From: Burkholderia territorii
GTDB lineage: Bacteria; Pseudomonadota; Gammaproteobacteria; Burkholderiales; Burkholderiaceae
Direction of reading: 5' to 3'
DNA: 64,000 nucleotides
NCBI RefSeq assembly: GCF_902833055.1
Contig: NZ_CADFEJ010000012.1
Coordinates: 1-64,000, forward strand
The notes under the pieces are model-generated. The model saw nothing but the letters and a program-made list of their open reading frames with translations, did not search any database and had not been told where the DNA came from. A program made the translations under genes and the position numbers. This document shows, piece after piece, positions 8,182-17,234 of this stretch; positions within the stretch are counted from its first letter, which is position 1; each line of letters begins with the position of its first letter.

Positions 8182-9048
8182 ATGTATGCCATTACCGGTA
8201 TCACCGGACAAGTCGGCGGCGCGCTCGCGCGCACGCTGCTCGCGGCCGGCCGGCCCGTGCGCGCCGTCGCGCGCAGCGCGGATCGTGCCGCGCCGTGGAT
8301 CGCACGCGGCTGCGATGTTGCAGTTGCCGAAATGAGCTACGCCGCCGCGCTCACGACGGCCTTCTCGAATGCGGATGGCGTCTTCGTCCTGCTGCCGCCA
8401 TGCTTCGATCCGTCGCCGGGATTCCCCGAGACGCGCGCTGTCATCGATGCCGTCGGTGCGGCATTGCGCGCCGCGCGGCCGCGCAAGGTCGTCTGTCTGT
8501 CGACGATCGGCGCGCAGGCCACGCAGGAGAATCTGTTGACGCAACTGACGATGGTCGAGCAGGCGTTCGACGACTTGCCGATGCCCGTCACGTTCCTGCG
8601 CCCCGCGTGGTTCGTCGAAAACGCCGCGTGGAACGTGGCAACCGCGCGCGACACCGGCGTGATCCACAGCTTTCTCCAGCCGCTCGACAAGCCGGTGCCA
8701 ATGGTCGCAACCGAGGATGTGGGCCGGACCGCGGCCGCACTGCTGCAGGAAGAATGGACCGGCGCCCGCATCGTCGAACTCGAAGGGCCGCGGCGGGTCA
8801 GTCCGAACGACCTCGCGAACGCGTTCACCCGTGCGCTCGGGCGCCCGGTGCGCGCCGAAGCCGTGCCGCGCAACACGTGGGCGGCGCTGTTCGACGCGCA
8901 GGGAATGCGGCATCCCGCGCCGCGCATGCGCATGCTCGACGGTTTCAACGAGGGCTGGATCGAGTTCGAGTCGGCGCGCGAGGATGTCGTTCGAGGAGAA
9001 ATCGACGCGGACGCCGTGCTGCACGCGCTCGTCGCCCGCGTCGCCTGA
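8182..9048 (+). CDS. NmrA-like NAD(P)-binding oxidoreductase
   Basis: A 288-residue atypical short-chain dehydrogenase fold. The N-terminus has the dinucleotide-binding glycine motif TGITGQVG, and the protein lacks the classical YxxxK pair at its usual place, as in NmrA/QOR2-type quinone reductases and redox-sensing proteins. GAGGA lies nine bases before the ATG. It is divergent from a LysR regulator and probably controlled by it, which suggests an inducible quinone, azo or aldehyde reductase. The true substrate cannot be read from the sequence. Confidence 0.8.
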   Translation: MYAITGITGQVGGALARTLLAAGRPVRAVARSADRAAPWIARGCDVAVAEMSYAAALTTAFSNADGVFVLLPPCFDPSPGFPETRAVIDAVGAALRAARPRKVVCLSTIGAQATQENLLTQLTMVEQAFDDLPMPVTFLRPAWFVENAAWNVATARDTGVIHSFLQPLDKPVPMVATEDVGRTAAALLQEEWTGARIVELEGPRRVSPNDLANAFTRALGRPVRAEAVPRNTWAALFDAQGMRHPAPRMRMLDGFNEGWIEFESAREDVVRGEIDADAVLHALVARVA

Positions 9049-9099
9049 GCGCGACCGGGACGGCGGCCGATGTCGTCACGCCGTCGCCCCGCCGCCCGA

Positions 9100-10533
9100 T
9101 CATGCCTCCGCCGCGTGCGCCCGCGCCCGTACCTCGGCGAACGTCCTATCGACCGGCATCCGCCCGGTATCGAACACCGTTTCGAGCGCGTCGTCCCATT
9201 CGCCTTCGAGCGCGCGGTCGTCCCATGCAACGGGCAGTGTCGTGGTGCGATACTCGCCCGTGCGCCGATTGCGCAGCAACGTGAGCCTTCCCTTCTTCGA
9301 TCGCTTGCCCTGATCGGTGACGGGATCCTTGCGAACGTCGTGCCATACGTCGCCACGGCGGATCGCCGAGCACTTCATCGCGAAACGCTGCGTATCGCGG
9401 TTCACCTGCTGCAGCAGCGCGCCGCCCATGCCGAACACGACGTTGCCCGCCGCATAGCCCGCGTCGTCGAGCGCGGAGAGGATCGCTTCGATCGACAGCT
9501 CGTCGACGCCGTCGCCCTGGATCACGCGCACGCGGTTCAGCACGCGCCGTCCCTTGCCGTTCACGCTCGAACCGAACGATGCGTCGAGCGCGCGCACGGT
9601 CTGCAGCACGATCGCCACGGGGTCGCCGGAATCGGGACGCACGACCAGCGTCGCGCCCGAATCGAGCACGGCTTGCCACAGCTCGCCGCCCCACATCTCG
9701 AGCGCGGCGAACAGATCGTAGGAGTCCGACACGACCGACACGATCGCGCCGGGCAACCCGAAGCGAGCGATCATGTTGCGATACGCATCGGCTTCGTGCT
9801 GGCGCCCCCACGACGTGATCGTGCTGTGCTCGGCCGCCGGCACCGAATACGCGGCCATCGGCTCGTGATAGAAGCGGTTCGCGGCGAGCACGCCGAGCAC
9901 GGTATCCGAACCCATGAAGCTCACGAGATGCGCGGCGCCGCCGATCGCGGCCGATTCCGCGCTCGATACGCCGCGCGCGCCGAAGTCGTGCAGCTTGAAC
10001 GGCAGTTGCGCGAGATCGTCGTCGGTTTTCTCGAGAAAGCGTCGGATCGTCTGCCGCAAGTGCCAGCTGCGCGTCGCGACCGTCACCGGGTACCAGACTC
10101 GCAGCAGCATCGTCTCCAGATACGACGCGAGCCAGAATACTTTCGGGTCGTCGCACTCGACGGTCATCAGCACGTTATGGACCGGCACGATCGACCCCTC
10201 CGGCACCGCGCGAATCTTCACCGGCAGGTAACCGTCGTAGTGCTTGACGATATGGCGCCAGCCGTCCTCGTTGAACGGCTCGCCATGCACCGCGAAGAAA
10301 TCGCGGGCGTCGTCGATCATCGCGTGCGTGACGGGTCGGCACAGATATTCCTTCAGCAGCATCTGCAAGCCGAAGAACAGCGTGCGATCGTAGCGGCCGC
10401 CGCGCGATTCGACGTACGAGAACATCGCCTGCGCGTCGGGCGGATACTGGAGGAAGTGGGACGCCTTGTACGAATCCGTGTTGAGGATCGGATTGGCGAG
10501 AGTCGCGGCAAAGCCGCCGGGATCGTTTTGCAT
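9100..10533 (-). CDS. nadV: Nicotinamide phosphoribosyltransferase
   Basis: A 477-residue NAMPT/NadV enzyme, making NMN from nicotinamide and PRPP. Diagnostic stretches are NPILNTDSYKASHF at the start, HDFGARG, the central VVSDSYD, VVRPDSGDP and VFGMGGALLQQVNRDT. Length equals the family norm. It lies 74 bp downstream of nadM-Nudix on the same strand, so the two form an NMN-route NAD salvage operon: NadV makes NMN and NadM adenylates it to NAD, bypassing nicotinamide deamidation. Confidence 0.95.
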   Translation of the reverse strand: MQNDPGGFAATLANPILNTDSYKASHFLQYPPDAQAMFSYVESRGGRYDRTLFFGLQMLLKEYLCRPVTHAMIDDARDFFAVHGEPFNEDGWRHIVKHYDGYLPVKIRAVPEGSIVPVHNVLMTVECDDPKVFWLASYLETMLLRVWYPVTVATRSWHLRQTIRRFLEKTDDDLAQLPFKLHDFGARGVSSAESAAIGGAAHLVSFMGSDTVLGVLAANRFYHEPMAAYSVPAAEHSTITSWGRQHEADAYRNMIARFGLPGAIVSVVSDSYDLFAALEMWGGELWQAVLDSGATLVVRPDSGDPVAIVLQTVRALDASFGSSVNGKGRRVLNRVRVIQGDGVDELSIEAILSALDDAGYAAGNVVFGMGGALLQQVNRDTQRFAMKCSAIRRGDVWHDVRKDPVTDQGKRSKKGRLTLLRNRRTGEYRTTTLPVAWDDRALEGEWDDALETVFDTGRMPVDRTFAEVRARAHAAEA

Positions 10534-10607
10534 GGCTAGAGCTCCTCTAGGCCGTTGAAGCGCCGCCGCGTCTGTCGCGGCGGACCGGAATCCGGGGAAT
10601 CAGCGTG

Positions 10608-11648
10608 TCACAGCTTCCCCAGGAAGTGATACGCGATCTCGAAGTGATCCTCGAACATCACGTTGCGCATCTGCGCGAATTCGTTGAGCGGCACCCAGCG
10701 CGCCTTGTCGGCGTCGTCGCTGCCCTTCACGCGCGGCAGCTCGCCGGTCGGGAAGTTGAACAGGCATGCGTGCGAGATCGTGCGGCCGCGCAGCGAGCGG
10801 GCCGGATGATCGAACACCTGACGATCCTTGATCGAGCCGCGCAGCACGGGCTCCGGCAGCTTCAGGCCGGTTTCCTCGCGCAGCTCGCGAATGCACGCCG
10901 CATCGAGCCGCTCGTCCTGGTTCACGAATCCGCCCGGCAGCGCCCACAGGCCGCGGCCCGGTTCGCTGCGCCGGCGCACGAGCAGGATGTGGCCCGAGTG
11001 CACGACCACCGCATCGACCGTCACGAACGTGACCGGATACGGCGCGGCCGACCATGCCTTGCGATATGCGGCGATGAATTCGGCCTCCGCCTTCAGCTGC
11101 GCGAATTCCGGTTGCGTGCGGAAATGCTCGAGCCAGCGGAACACGGGTTCCGGCACGGCCCATTGCACGAAGCTGTTGGTGCGTTCGGCGAAATACTGGT
11201 CGCGGATTTCGGTGGCGGAAATGTCTTCGGTCGCGTCGACGTCGACGAGCTCCCATTGCGGGAACATCCGCAGGTAATACGACGTGGCGTCCTTCTCGTG
11301 GCCGATCAGCCCGACCTTGCGCTGCGCGACGTCGCCGAGCGCGGCGGCCACGGCATCCTGCACCCAGCGCACCCAGTCGCCATCGTTGTACGTCGAATCC
11401 TGCACGGGCGCGACCGTCACGCGCTCGCGCTCCGACGGCTCGATCAGCGAAGCCAGCATCTGGCAGCGCTCGTCGAACGAGAACGGATCCTTGATGGTGC
11501 GGGGCTTGTCGGTCGACCCGATCAGCACGCACACGCGCTCGGCCCGGCTCAGTGCCGACTTCAGCACGTTCAGGTGACCACGATGCGGGGGCTGGAAACG
11601 ACCAATGAAAACGAGCGCGTCGAAGCGCCGGCTCTGTTGCGTACTCAT
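10608..11648 (-). CDS. nadM: Bifunctional NMN adenylyltransferase / Nudix hydrolase
   Basis: A 346-residue two-domain enzyme. The N-terminal domain is a nucleotidyltransferase with GRFQPPHRGH (residues 16-25, the HxGH signature) and an ISATEIR motif near residue 143. The C-terminal domain holds a complete Nudix box at residues 239-262 (GGFVNQDE, then RELREETGL). Family knowledge: the first domain makes NAD from NMN and ATP; the Nudix domain hydrolyses ADP-ribose-like compounds. It is the first gene of the operon with nadV. Its upstream region has a short hairpin that may be regulatory. Confidence 0.94.
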   Translation of the reverse strand: MSTQQSRRFDALVFIGRFQPPHRGHLNVLKSALSRAERVCVLIGSTDKPRTIKDPFSFDERCQMLASLIEPSERERVTVAPVQDSTYNDGDWVRWVQDAVAAALGDVAQRKVGLIGHEKDATSYYLRMFPQWELVDVDATEDISATEIRDQYFAERTNSFVQWAVPEPVFRWLEHFRTQPEFAQLKAEAEFIAAYRKAWSAAPYPVTFVTVDAVVVHSGHILLVRRRSEPGRGLWALPGGFVNQDERLDAACIRELREETGLKLPEPVLRGSIKDRQVFDHPARSLRGRTISHACLFNFPTGELPRVKGSDDADKARWVPLNEFAQMRNVMFEDHFEIAYHFLGKL

Positions 11649-11673
11649 GAGGCTCCCTCAAGAGATTGAAACG

Positions 11674-11692
11674 CTTCGGGTCTGTCCCGAAG
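11674..11692. promoter_or_regulatory. Inverted repeat upstream of nadM
   Basis: Perfect 7-bp arms CTTCGGG/CCCGAAG around a 5-base loop, 26 bases upstream of the nadM start. It could be an operator or a leader hairpin for the NAD salvage operon. No regulator gene of the NrtR or NiaR type is visible nearby. Confidence 0.35.
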
Positions 11693-11833
11693 GCATGGAA
11701 TCGATCGTAGGTGAATTCCCGGAGAAGGTCAATCGAGCACGCGCTCGACTTGACGAAGTCTGAAGAAATGCACGACGCCGGCGAGTTACACTCGATTCCA
11801 TCCCAATCCGCGCGTTGCGCCCCGCCATCCATC

Positions 11834-12286
11834 ATGAGGATCTCAGTCAGCCGGATCGTCGGCGTCGATCGCAGACGCCTCTTCACGTGGTCGCAGGACT
11901 ACGCGCGGCGGCTCGTGTGGGACAGCTTCCTCGCCGATGCCTATCTGCTCGACGGGATGACGGCCGACGTCGGCGTCGACGCGTTCTGCCGCAGCCAGTC
12001 GGGCGCGACGATGGTGTCGCGCTACACGTCGTACCGTCCGCCGCAGGTGGCGGCCATCGAAATGGTCGACGGGCCGAAAGTGCTCGAACGTTTCAGCGGC
12101 AGCTGGAATTTCACGGAACGCACGCCGGGCACGACCGAAGTGAAATTCACGTACCACTTCCGCGCGCAGCCGTCCTGGCTGCGCTGGCTGCTCGAACCGC
12201 TGATCGGCGCGTTCTATCTCGTGCACACGCGCCGGCGCCTCGATTCGTTCAAGCGCTGGGCCGAAGCGGAGGCGTTGCCGCGCTGA
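11834..12286 (+). CDS. SRPBCC-type (START/polyketide cyclase-like) protein
   Basis: A 150-residue soluble protein whose strand-helix pattern fits the SRPBCC ligand-binding fold: a first strand (RISVSRIVGVDRRRLFTWSQDYAR), then a middle segment SGSWNFTERTPGTTEVKFTYHF typical of coenzyme-Q-binding or cyclase-like members, and a C-terminal amphipathic helix (RRRLDSFKRWAEAE). ATG at 11834 is chosen because upstream codons do not look like this fold. There is no clear ribosome binding site. It is divergent from nadM and has no evident functional link to its neighbours. Confidence 0.65.
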   Translation: MRISVSRIVGVDRRRLFTWSQDYARRLVWDSFLADAYLLDGMTADVGVDAFCRSQSGATMVSRYTSYRPPQVAAIEMVDGPKVLERFSGSWNFTERTPGTTEVKFTYHFRAQPSWLRWLLEPLIGAFYLVHTRRRLDSFKRWAEAEALPR

Positions 12287-12304
12287 CGCGCGACGCCGCG
12301 CGCA

Positions 12305-12901
12305 TCAGAGGAACGGCGAAATGTTCGCGATTGCCCGCGAGACGTAATCGTCCTTCTCGCCCACCGGCGCCACATAGTGGATCGCGCTGCGCGCGGCCTC
12401 GACGCCCGCCAGACGCGCGATGAACCACGCGGCCAGATACTGCGACGACAGGCACCCACCGGCGGTCGCGACGTTCCCGCTGGCCACGAACGGCTGGTCG
12501 ACCACAGCCACGCCGGCTTCCTGCACCCACGGCTTGGTGGTCAAGTCGGTGCACGCGGGGACATCGCCGAGCCACCCCAGCTTCGCCAGCACGAGCGTGC
12601 CCGAGCACTGCGCGCCGAGCAACTGCCGCGCGGGGTCAAAGCGCAATTGCGCCATCAACGCGGCATCGGCGACGACGTCGCGGGTCCGCACACCGCTGCC
12701 CACCAGCACGGCGTCCGCGTCGCAGGCGTCCTGCAGCGACGCTTGCGCGTCGATCGTCACGCCGTTCATCGAGCGCACGCGGGCGGTCGGGCTCGCGATC
12801 GAAACCCGCCAGCCCGGCTGCTTGACCCGGTTGAGAATGCCGAGCGCGATCAGCGAATCGAGCTCGTTGAAACCGTCGAAGGTCAGGATGGCGATATGCA
12901 C
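12305..12901 (-). CDS. DJ-1/PfpI (ThiJ-like) family protein
   Basis: A 198-residue class I glutamine-amidotransferase-like protein. The nucleophile-elbow cysteine is C99 in GAQCSGT, and E13 (GFNELDS) is the usual acidic partner. Members include chaperones, glyoxalases, proteases and isonitrile hydratases; nothing here singles out one activity. Convergent with the SRPBCC gene and separated from its upstream neighbour by about 370 bp. Confidence 0.82.
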   Translation of the reverse strand: MHIAILTFDGFNELDSLIALGILNRVKQPGWRVSIASPTARVRSMNGVTIDAQASLQDACDADAVLVGSGVRTRDVVADAALMAQLRFDPARQLLGAQCSGTLVLAKLGWLGDVPACTDLTTKPWVQEAGVAVVDQPFVASGNVATAGGCLSSQYLAAWFIARLAGVEAARSAIHYVAPVGEKDDYVSRAIANISPFL

Positions 12902-13273
12902 GGGGCCTCTGCGCGGGGACTTGGTACCGCACGATCATAAGGCGTTCGCAAAATCGGTGCAGTGCGTCGTCGCATGCGCGGCCACCGCTGTCGCCCGGCC
13001 GCTCACGCGAAGCCGCGCGCCACCTGCTGCCGCACCTGCGCGTGCGTGCCCAGCGCGGCGTACGCGAAAAGCGTCGCGAGCGCGCGGCGTTGTCCACCGC
13101 TCGCCGACCGCGCATGCTCGGCTGATTGCCGGCGCCCGCTTCCATGCGGCAGCAGCCATTTCGTCATTGCGGCGCCGCCGGCAACCGCTATAATCGCGCG
13201 ACATTCCGACTGCATTGAGCAGGCCGACGGCGCGCGCCATGCGACGCGCCGCATGCCCTCCTCGACAACAATA
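12902..13273. other. Gene-poor spacer with amidase promoter
   Basis: Between the DJ-1 gene and the amidase. A sigma70-like promoter for the amidase is visible. The minus strand has a 54-codon open frame (13003-13167) without recognisable features, not counted as a gene. No repeat or RNA gene is evident. Confidence 0.5.
13167..13194 (+). promoter_or_regulatory. Sigma70-type promoter for the amidase gene
   Basis: TATAAT at 13189-13194 matches the -10 consensus exactly, and TTGCGG at 13167-13172 gives a partial -35 with a 16-bp spacer. It lies 80 bp upstream of the chosen amidase start, in a GC-rich context where a perfect TATAAT is uncommon. Confidence 0.6.
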
Positions 13274-14035
13274 ATGACAAACCGAACCGTTCGACGCCTT
13301 CGCCCGTTCGTGCGCGCCGCCGCGCGCGTGCTCGCATGCGCCCCGCTGCTGGGCGTGCCGCCGGCGCTGCATGCGGCCGATGCCGCAAGCCCGGATGCGC
13401 AGCCGGCCTCCGGCCGCTACATCGTCGTCGACACCGGCCATACGCCAGCCCATCCGGGCGCCACCGGCGCGAGCGGCCGAGTCGAATACCGGTACAACCT
13501 CGACCTGTCCGCCGCCGTCGCGGAGAAACTCTCCGCGCACGGCGATCGCGTGATGCGCACGTCGGCCGACGGCCGCGAGATCGCCCTCGACCAACGCTCG
13601 ACGCAGGCGCCCGACGCGAACCTGTTCGTGTCGATCCATCACGATTCGATGCAGCAGCAGTTCATCGACGCGGGCCGGCAACGCGAATTCCGCGGTTTCG
13701 CCGTGTTCGTGTCGGAGCGCAATCCGCACTACGCGGAAAGCCTGCGTTGCGCGAAGGCGATCGCCGAGCGGCTGGTCGCGGCCGGCGAGCGGCCGTCGCT
13801 GTATCACGCGCAGCCGATCAAGGGCGAGAACCGTCCGCTGATCGATCCGCAACTCGGCATCCACCGCTTCGACGATCTCGTCGTGCTGCGCACCGCGCCG
13901 ATTCCGGCCGTGCTCGTGGAGGCCGGCGTGATCGTCAATCCCGACGAGGAAAGGCGTCTCGCTCAGCGCGAGACGATCCAGCGCCTCGCCACCGCGATCG
14001 CGGGCGGGATCGACGCGTGTACGGCAGCCAGGTAA
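13274..14035 (+). CDS. Secreted N-acetylmuramoyl-L-alanine amidase (Amidase_3)
   Basis: A 253-residue periplasmic zinc amidase that cleaves the MurNAc-L-Ala bond in peptidoglycan. The N-terminus is a Sec signal peptide (RRLR-rich start, hydrophobic core, ALHAADA cleavage region near residue 35). Zinc and catalytic residues fit the family: H56 (VDTGHTP), E71 (GRVEYRYN), H122 or H123 (SIHHDS) and E216 (VLVEAGV). An in-frame ATG at 13253 would add seven residues. Unlike AmiC it has no AMIN domain, so it is not obviously a divisome amidase. Its neighbour encodes a secreted LprI-like protein, but the 50-bp gap and own ribosome binding site allow separate roles. Confidence 0.9.
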   Translation: MTNRTVRRLRPFVRAAARVLACAPLLGVPPALHAADAASPDAQPASGRYIVVDTGHTPAHPGATGASGRVEYRYNLDLSAAVAEKLSAHGDRVMRTSADGREIALDQRSTQAPDANLFVSIHHDSMQQQFIDAGRQREFRGFAVFVSERNPHYAESLRCAKAIAERLVAAGERPSLYHAQPIKGENRPLIDPQLGIHRFDDLVVLRTAPIPAVLVEAGVIVNPDEERRLAQRETIQRLATAIAGGIDACTAAR

Positions 14036-14085
14036 AGGCGGCGCCCGTCGGTTTCAACGGTTTTCACCCAGAGAGGAGCACCACC

Positions 14086-14472
14086 ATGAAGAAGAATCTG
14101 CTCGTATCCTGCGCGCTGCTCGCGCTCGCCGTTCCGTTCGCCGCGCATGCGGCCGGCTGCGGCAAGCCGCGCAGCGCGTTCGACCAGGTGTACTGCAGCA
14201 GCAACGAATTCTCGCAACTCGATCGCGAGCTGAACGACGAATACGGCCGCGTGCGCAAGCAGTTGAACGGTGAGCAGCAGGCGAAGCTGAAGACCGGGCA
14301 GCTCGCGTGGATGAAGCAGCGCGACGATCGCTGCAGCGAGACGCGCGACGACGGCTACCTCGTGAACCTGCAATGCGCGATCGATGCGACGCAATCCCGC
14401 CTGTCGTTCCTGCGCGAACGCGAGCGCGAGTGCGCAAGCACCGGGTGCGTGACGGCGAAGCTTGGGGAGTAA
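14086..14472 (+). CDS. Secreted LprI-like (DUF1311) protein
   Basis: A 128-residue exported protein with a classical signal peptide (MKKNLLVSCALLALAV, cleavage after AHA). Four or more cysteines and the helical core FDQVYCSSNEFSQLDRELND followed by LAWMKQRDDRC are the hallmark of the LprI/DUF1311 family, some of whose members inhibit lysozyme. GAGGAG precedes the ATG. It follows the amidase gene, which could pair a muralytic enzyme with a muralytic-enzyme inhibitor, but this is inference from position. Confidence 0.8.
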   Translation: MKKNLLVSCALLALAVPFAAHAAGCGKPRSAFDQVYCSSNEFSQLDRELNDEYGRVRKQLNGEQQAKLKTGQLAWMKQRDDRCSETRDDGYLVNLQCAIDATQSRLSFLRERERECASTGCVTAKLGE

Positions 14473-14486
14473 CCGCCGATCGGGTA

Positions 14487-14514
14487 CCGTGCCGTGAGTC
14501 GATTCGCGGCACGG
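14487..14514 (+). terminator. Hairpin after the LprI-like gene
   Basis: Perfect 8-bp stem CCGTGCCG/CGGCACGG with a 12-base loop, 14 bases after the stop codon; CCTCCTTTC follows. The pyrimidine run is weak, so it is a candidate terminator only. Confidence 0.35.
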
Positions 14515-14563
14515 CGCCTCCTTTCGCGCACTATCCAACATTCGACAATCCGATCGCATATCG

Positions 14564-15091
14564 ATGACATCGAACATGACAACGATCGACATCCGCGCCG
14601 CAACGTCCATCGATGCATCGGCCATCGCCGACATCCACGTCGCATCGTGGCGCGCCACCTACCCCGGCATCGTGCCTGCCTCGTACCTCGACGGTCTGTC
14701 GGTCGAACAGCGCACCACCGTCTGGCGCGAGGTGCTCGACGCCGGACAGTCACGTGTCGCACTCGCGTTCACGGAAGGCGAGCTCCGGGGCTGGATCAAC
14801 TATGGTCCGACGCGCGACACCGACAAGGATTCCACCTGGGGCGAAATCGGCGCGATCTATCTGCATCCGTCGCATTGCGGCCGGGGAATCGGGGCCGCGC
14901 TGGTCGCCCATGCGCGCCGATCACTGCACGACGCGGGGCATGAATGGGTGTCGCTGTGGGTGCTCGTCGAAAATCATCGTGCGAAGGCGTTCTACGAACG
15001 CGAAGGTTTCGTTGCCGAACCCGATACCAAGACGTTCGAGATCGACGGTGTGCCGATCGAGGAAATCCGCTATTGGCGTGCGCTTCCCTAG
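14564..15091 (+). CDS. GNAT-family N-acetyltransferase
   Basis: A 175-residue single-domain acetyltransferase. The acetyl-CoA pyrophosphate loop is visible as HCGRGIGAALVAHA (the R/Q-x-x-G-x-G/A motif), preceded by the strand GEIGAIYLHP and followed by WVLVENHRAKAFYEREGF, typical of GNAT enzymes acting on small molecules or ribosomal N-termini. There are two possible starts, 14564 and 14576, neither with a strong ribosome binding site. Substrate unknown. Convergent with the PuuA-like gene. Confidence 0.86.
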   Translation: MTSNMTTIDIRAATSIDASAIADIHVASWRATYPGIVPASYLDGLSVEQRTTVWREVLDAGQSRVALAFTEGELRGWINYGPTRDTDKDSTWGEIGAIYLHPSHCGRGIGAALVAHARRSLHDAGHEWVSLWVLVENHRAKAFYEREGFVAEPDTKTFEIDGVPIEEIRYWRALP

Positions 15092-15167
15092 CGACGCATT
15101 CAGTCCGTGTTCCATCCGTTTCCCGTCGGGTTGCCGCCGCGTCGCGGCGACGTCACGCACCACGCCA

Positions 15168-16514
15168 TCACAGAAACCACCGATACTCCCGCGCTCCGAT
15201 CTCGTTGCGAAAATCCAGCTCCTCCTGCCGCTTGTTTTCGCAATACACCATCACGAACTCACTGCCGAGCCCTTCACGCACGCCCGCGTGATCCTGCATC
15301 GCCGCGACGGCCGACAGCATCTCCTTCGGAAAATCGATCCCGCTGCCGCGATCGTCGTTGAGCGGCGCGATCGGCTCGAGCCGTGCGTCGAGCCCGTGCT
15401 CCATCCCGCTGAGAATCGCCGCGAGCACGAGGTACGGATTCGCGTCCGCGCTCGCGAGCCGATGCTCGATCCGCAGGTTGCACGCGTCCGAGTCGGGAAT
15501 CCGGATGCACGCGTCGCGATCCTCGAAACCCCAGCTTGCCCGGCTCGCCGCATTGACCATCGACCCATAGCGCCGGAACGCATTGTGATTCGGCGCGAAC
15601 ACCGGCATGCAGTGCGGCAGCAGCGCAAGGCAGCCGGCCACCGCGTGCCGCAGCGGCCGCTGCGCGTCCGCCGCGAGCAGGTTGCGGCCCGCGTCGTCGT
15701 ACAGGCTCACGTGCACGTGCATCCCGCTGCCCGGCGCATGCAGATACGGCTTGCCCATGAAGCTCGCGCGATAGCCGTGCCGCAACGCGACGCCGCGCGT
15801 GCTGCGGCAGAACAGCGCCGACCAGTCGGCCGCGCGCAACGCGTCGTCGGTATGGCCGAAGTTGATCTCGAACTGGCCCGGCCCGAGTTCGGCCGTGATC
15901 ACCGTCGCGTCGACGCCCTGCTCGCACGCGGCCTCGACCATCTCGTGCAGCACGTCGGAAAACCGCGACAGCCGTTCGATGTGCATGTTCGGCTGATCGT
16001 CGCGGTCGTCGCTCAGGCGATCGCGCGGATACTGCGGCATCCCGTCGGCAAGCTGCGCCGCGAACAGGTAGAACTCGAGCTCGAACGCGACGACCGGTCG
16101 AATGCCGCGCGTCGCGAACCGCCGCAGCACGCGCGCCAGCACTTCGCGCGGCTCGAACTCGATCGGCGCATCCGTGCCGTCCGAGCTGATCAGCATCTGC
16201 GCGAGCGGCTGCCGCTCCCAGCGCACCGGCTTCAGCGTGCCGGGAATCAGGCGTCGCGGCGCATCCGGATCGCCGTCGTTGAAACAGTAATCGCCGATCT
16301 TGTAGAGGCCGCCCTGCGTGCCGAGCAGCACGCAGTTCTGCGGCAGCTTCAGCAGCGAACCGGAGGCAACCTTCTCGAGCGCATCGATCGGATAGCGCTT
16401 GCCGTAGAAATGGCCCGGCAGATCGAGACAGATCAGGTCGACATAACGGATCTCGGGGTGCGCCTGCCGGAATGCGCGGACTTCATCGACCAGCACGGGA
16501 ACGACGTCAGCCAT
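15168..16514 (-). CDS. puuA: Glutamine-synthetase-like gamma-glutamylpolyamine synthetase
   Basis: A 448-residue enzyme of the type I glutamine synthetase superfamily, with the glutamate/ammonia-site motif ELGPGQFEINF, the ATP-site stretch HVHVSL and the C-terminal RIEHRLASADANPYLVLAA. In clusters with a PuuB-type oxidase and a cupin regulator these enzymes ligate glutamate to putrescine or another amine. It is the last gene of the minus-strand cluster, 146 bp after the regulator. PuuC and PuuD equivalents are not in the window. The exact amine is not determined by sequence, so the symbol is by homology class. Confidence 0.85.
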   Translation of the reverse strand: MADVVPVLVDEVRAFRQAHPEIRYVDLICLDLPGHFYGKRYPIDALEKVASGSLLKLPQNCVLLGTQGGLYKIGDYCFNDGDPDAPRRLIPGTLKPVRWERQPLAQMLISSDGTDAPIEFEPREVLARVLRRFATRGIRPVVAFELEFYLFAAQLADGMPQYPRDRLSDDRDDQPNMHIERLSRFSDVLHEMVEAACEQGVDATVITAELGPGQFEINFGHTDDALRAADWSALFCRSTRGVALRHGYRASFMGKPYLHAPGSGMHVHVSLYDDAGRNLLAADAQRPLRHAVAGCLALLPHCMPVFAPNHNAFRRYGSMVNAASRASWGFEDRDACIRIPDSDACNLRIEHRLASADANPYLVLAAILSGMEHGLDARLEPIAPLNDDRGSGIDFPKEMLSAVAAMQDHAGVREGLGSEFVMVYCENKRQEELDFRNEIGAREYRWFL

Positions 16515-16660
16515 GTCTCATCCTTTCCATGTCTTGTATGGCGGTGCCGCGACGCGGCGAACCGGACTCATCGGCATGCGGTACGTCACATGCCTGATGT
16601 CGATCAGTACTGCAAACCGGCTGAACGGCACGACGCCCGCTCGGGCCGCCGCCGTAAAAC

Positions 16661-17218
16661 TCAGGTGAACACCCAGATCACGCGCGCCGGTACATCGCCC
16701 AGGTTCGCGTACCGAAACCGCTTGTGCGCGGGAAGCTGGAATGCGTCGTTCGGGCCGAGCGTGACGGGTGTGTCGTCGCCGTCGATCCAGATCGTCAGCT
16801 CTCCTTCGAGCACGAATCCGCCCTGCTCGTCGCTGTCGTCGACGGAGCGCTCGCCGCTGCTCGCGCCGGGCGCGAGATGGCTCTCCAGGATCGAAAACCG
16901 CGAACGCATGTTCGGCGACACGAGGATGTCCGTGATGCCGGCCGCGTAATACACGGTGCGCCGCTCGTCGGGCCGCGTGACCCACGGCACGCTGCGCGGC
17001 TTGCTCAGGCTGTAGAAATACGTGGTCGGCACGCCGAGCGCCTCGCCGATCGCGGTGAGATCCGCGACCGTCGGGCGCGACAGTCCGCGCTCGACCTGCG
17101 ACAGAAAACCGACCGAGCGGCCGATCCGTTCCGCAAGCTCGTTGAGCGTGACCTTGCGATGCTTGCGCAGATCGCGGATCAGGATCGCCAGACTTTCTAT
17201 TTCTTCCTGTTCGTTCAT
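16661..17218 (-). CDS. puuR: XRE-cupin transcriptional regulator (PuuR-like)
   Basis: A 185-residue regulator: an N-terminal helix-turn-helix of the XRE/Cro type (about residues 14-68, NELAERIGRSVGFLSQVERG) followed by a small cupin domain (about residues 105-182). This architecture is that of PuuR, the repressor of putrescine catabolism. It sits between the PuuB-like and PuuA-like genes on the same strand, so it probably senses the polyamine or its gamma-glutamyl product. Start at 17218 gives the usual PuuR length. Confidence 0.87.
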   Translation of the reverse strand: MNEQEEIESLAILIRDLRKHRKVTLNELAERIGRSVGFLSQVERGLSRPTVADLTAIGEALGVPTTYFYSLSKPRSVPWVTRPDERRTVYYAAGITDILVSPNMRSRFSILESHLAPGASSGERSVDDSDEQGGFVLEGELTIWIDGDDTPVTLGPNDAFQLPAHKRFRYANLGDVPARVIWVFT

Positions 17219-17234
17219 GATGGATTCCGGTGCG

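Noticed and set aside
13003..13167. 54-codon frame on the minus strand upstream of the amidase
   Set aside because: No clear ribosome binding site or recognised features; overlaps the amidase promoter region.
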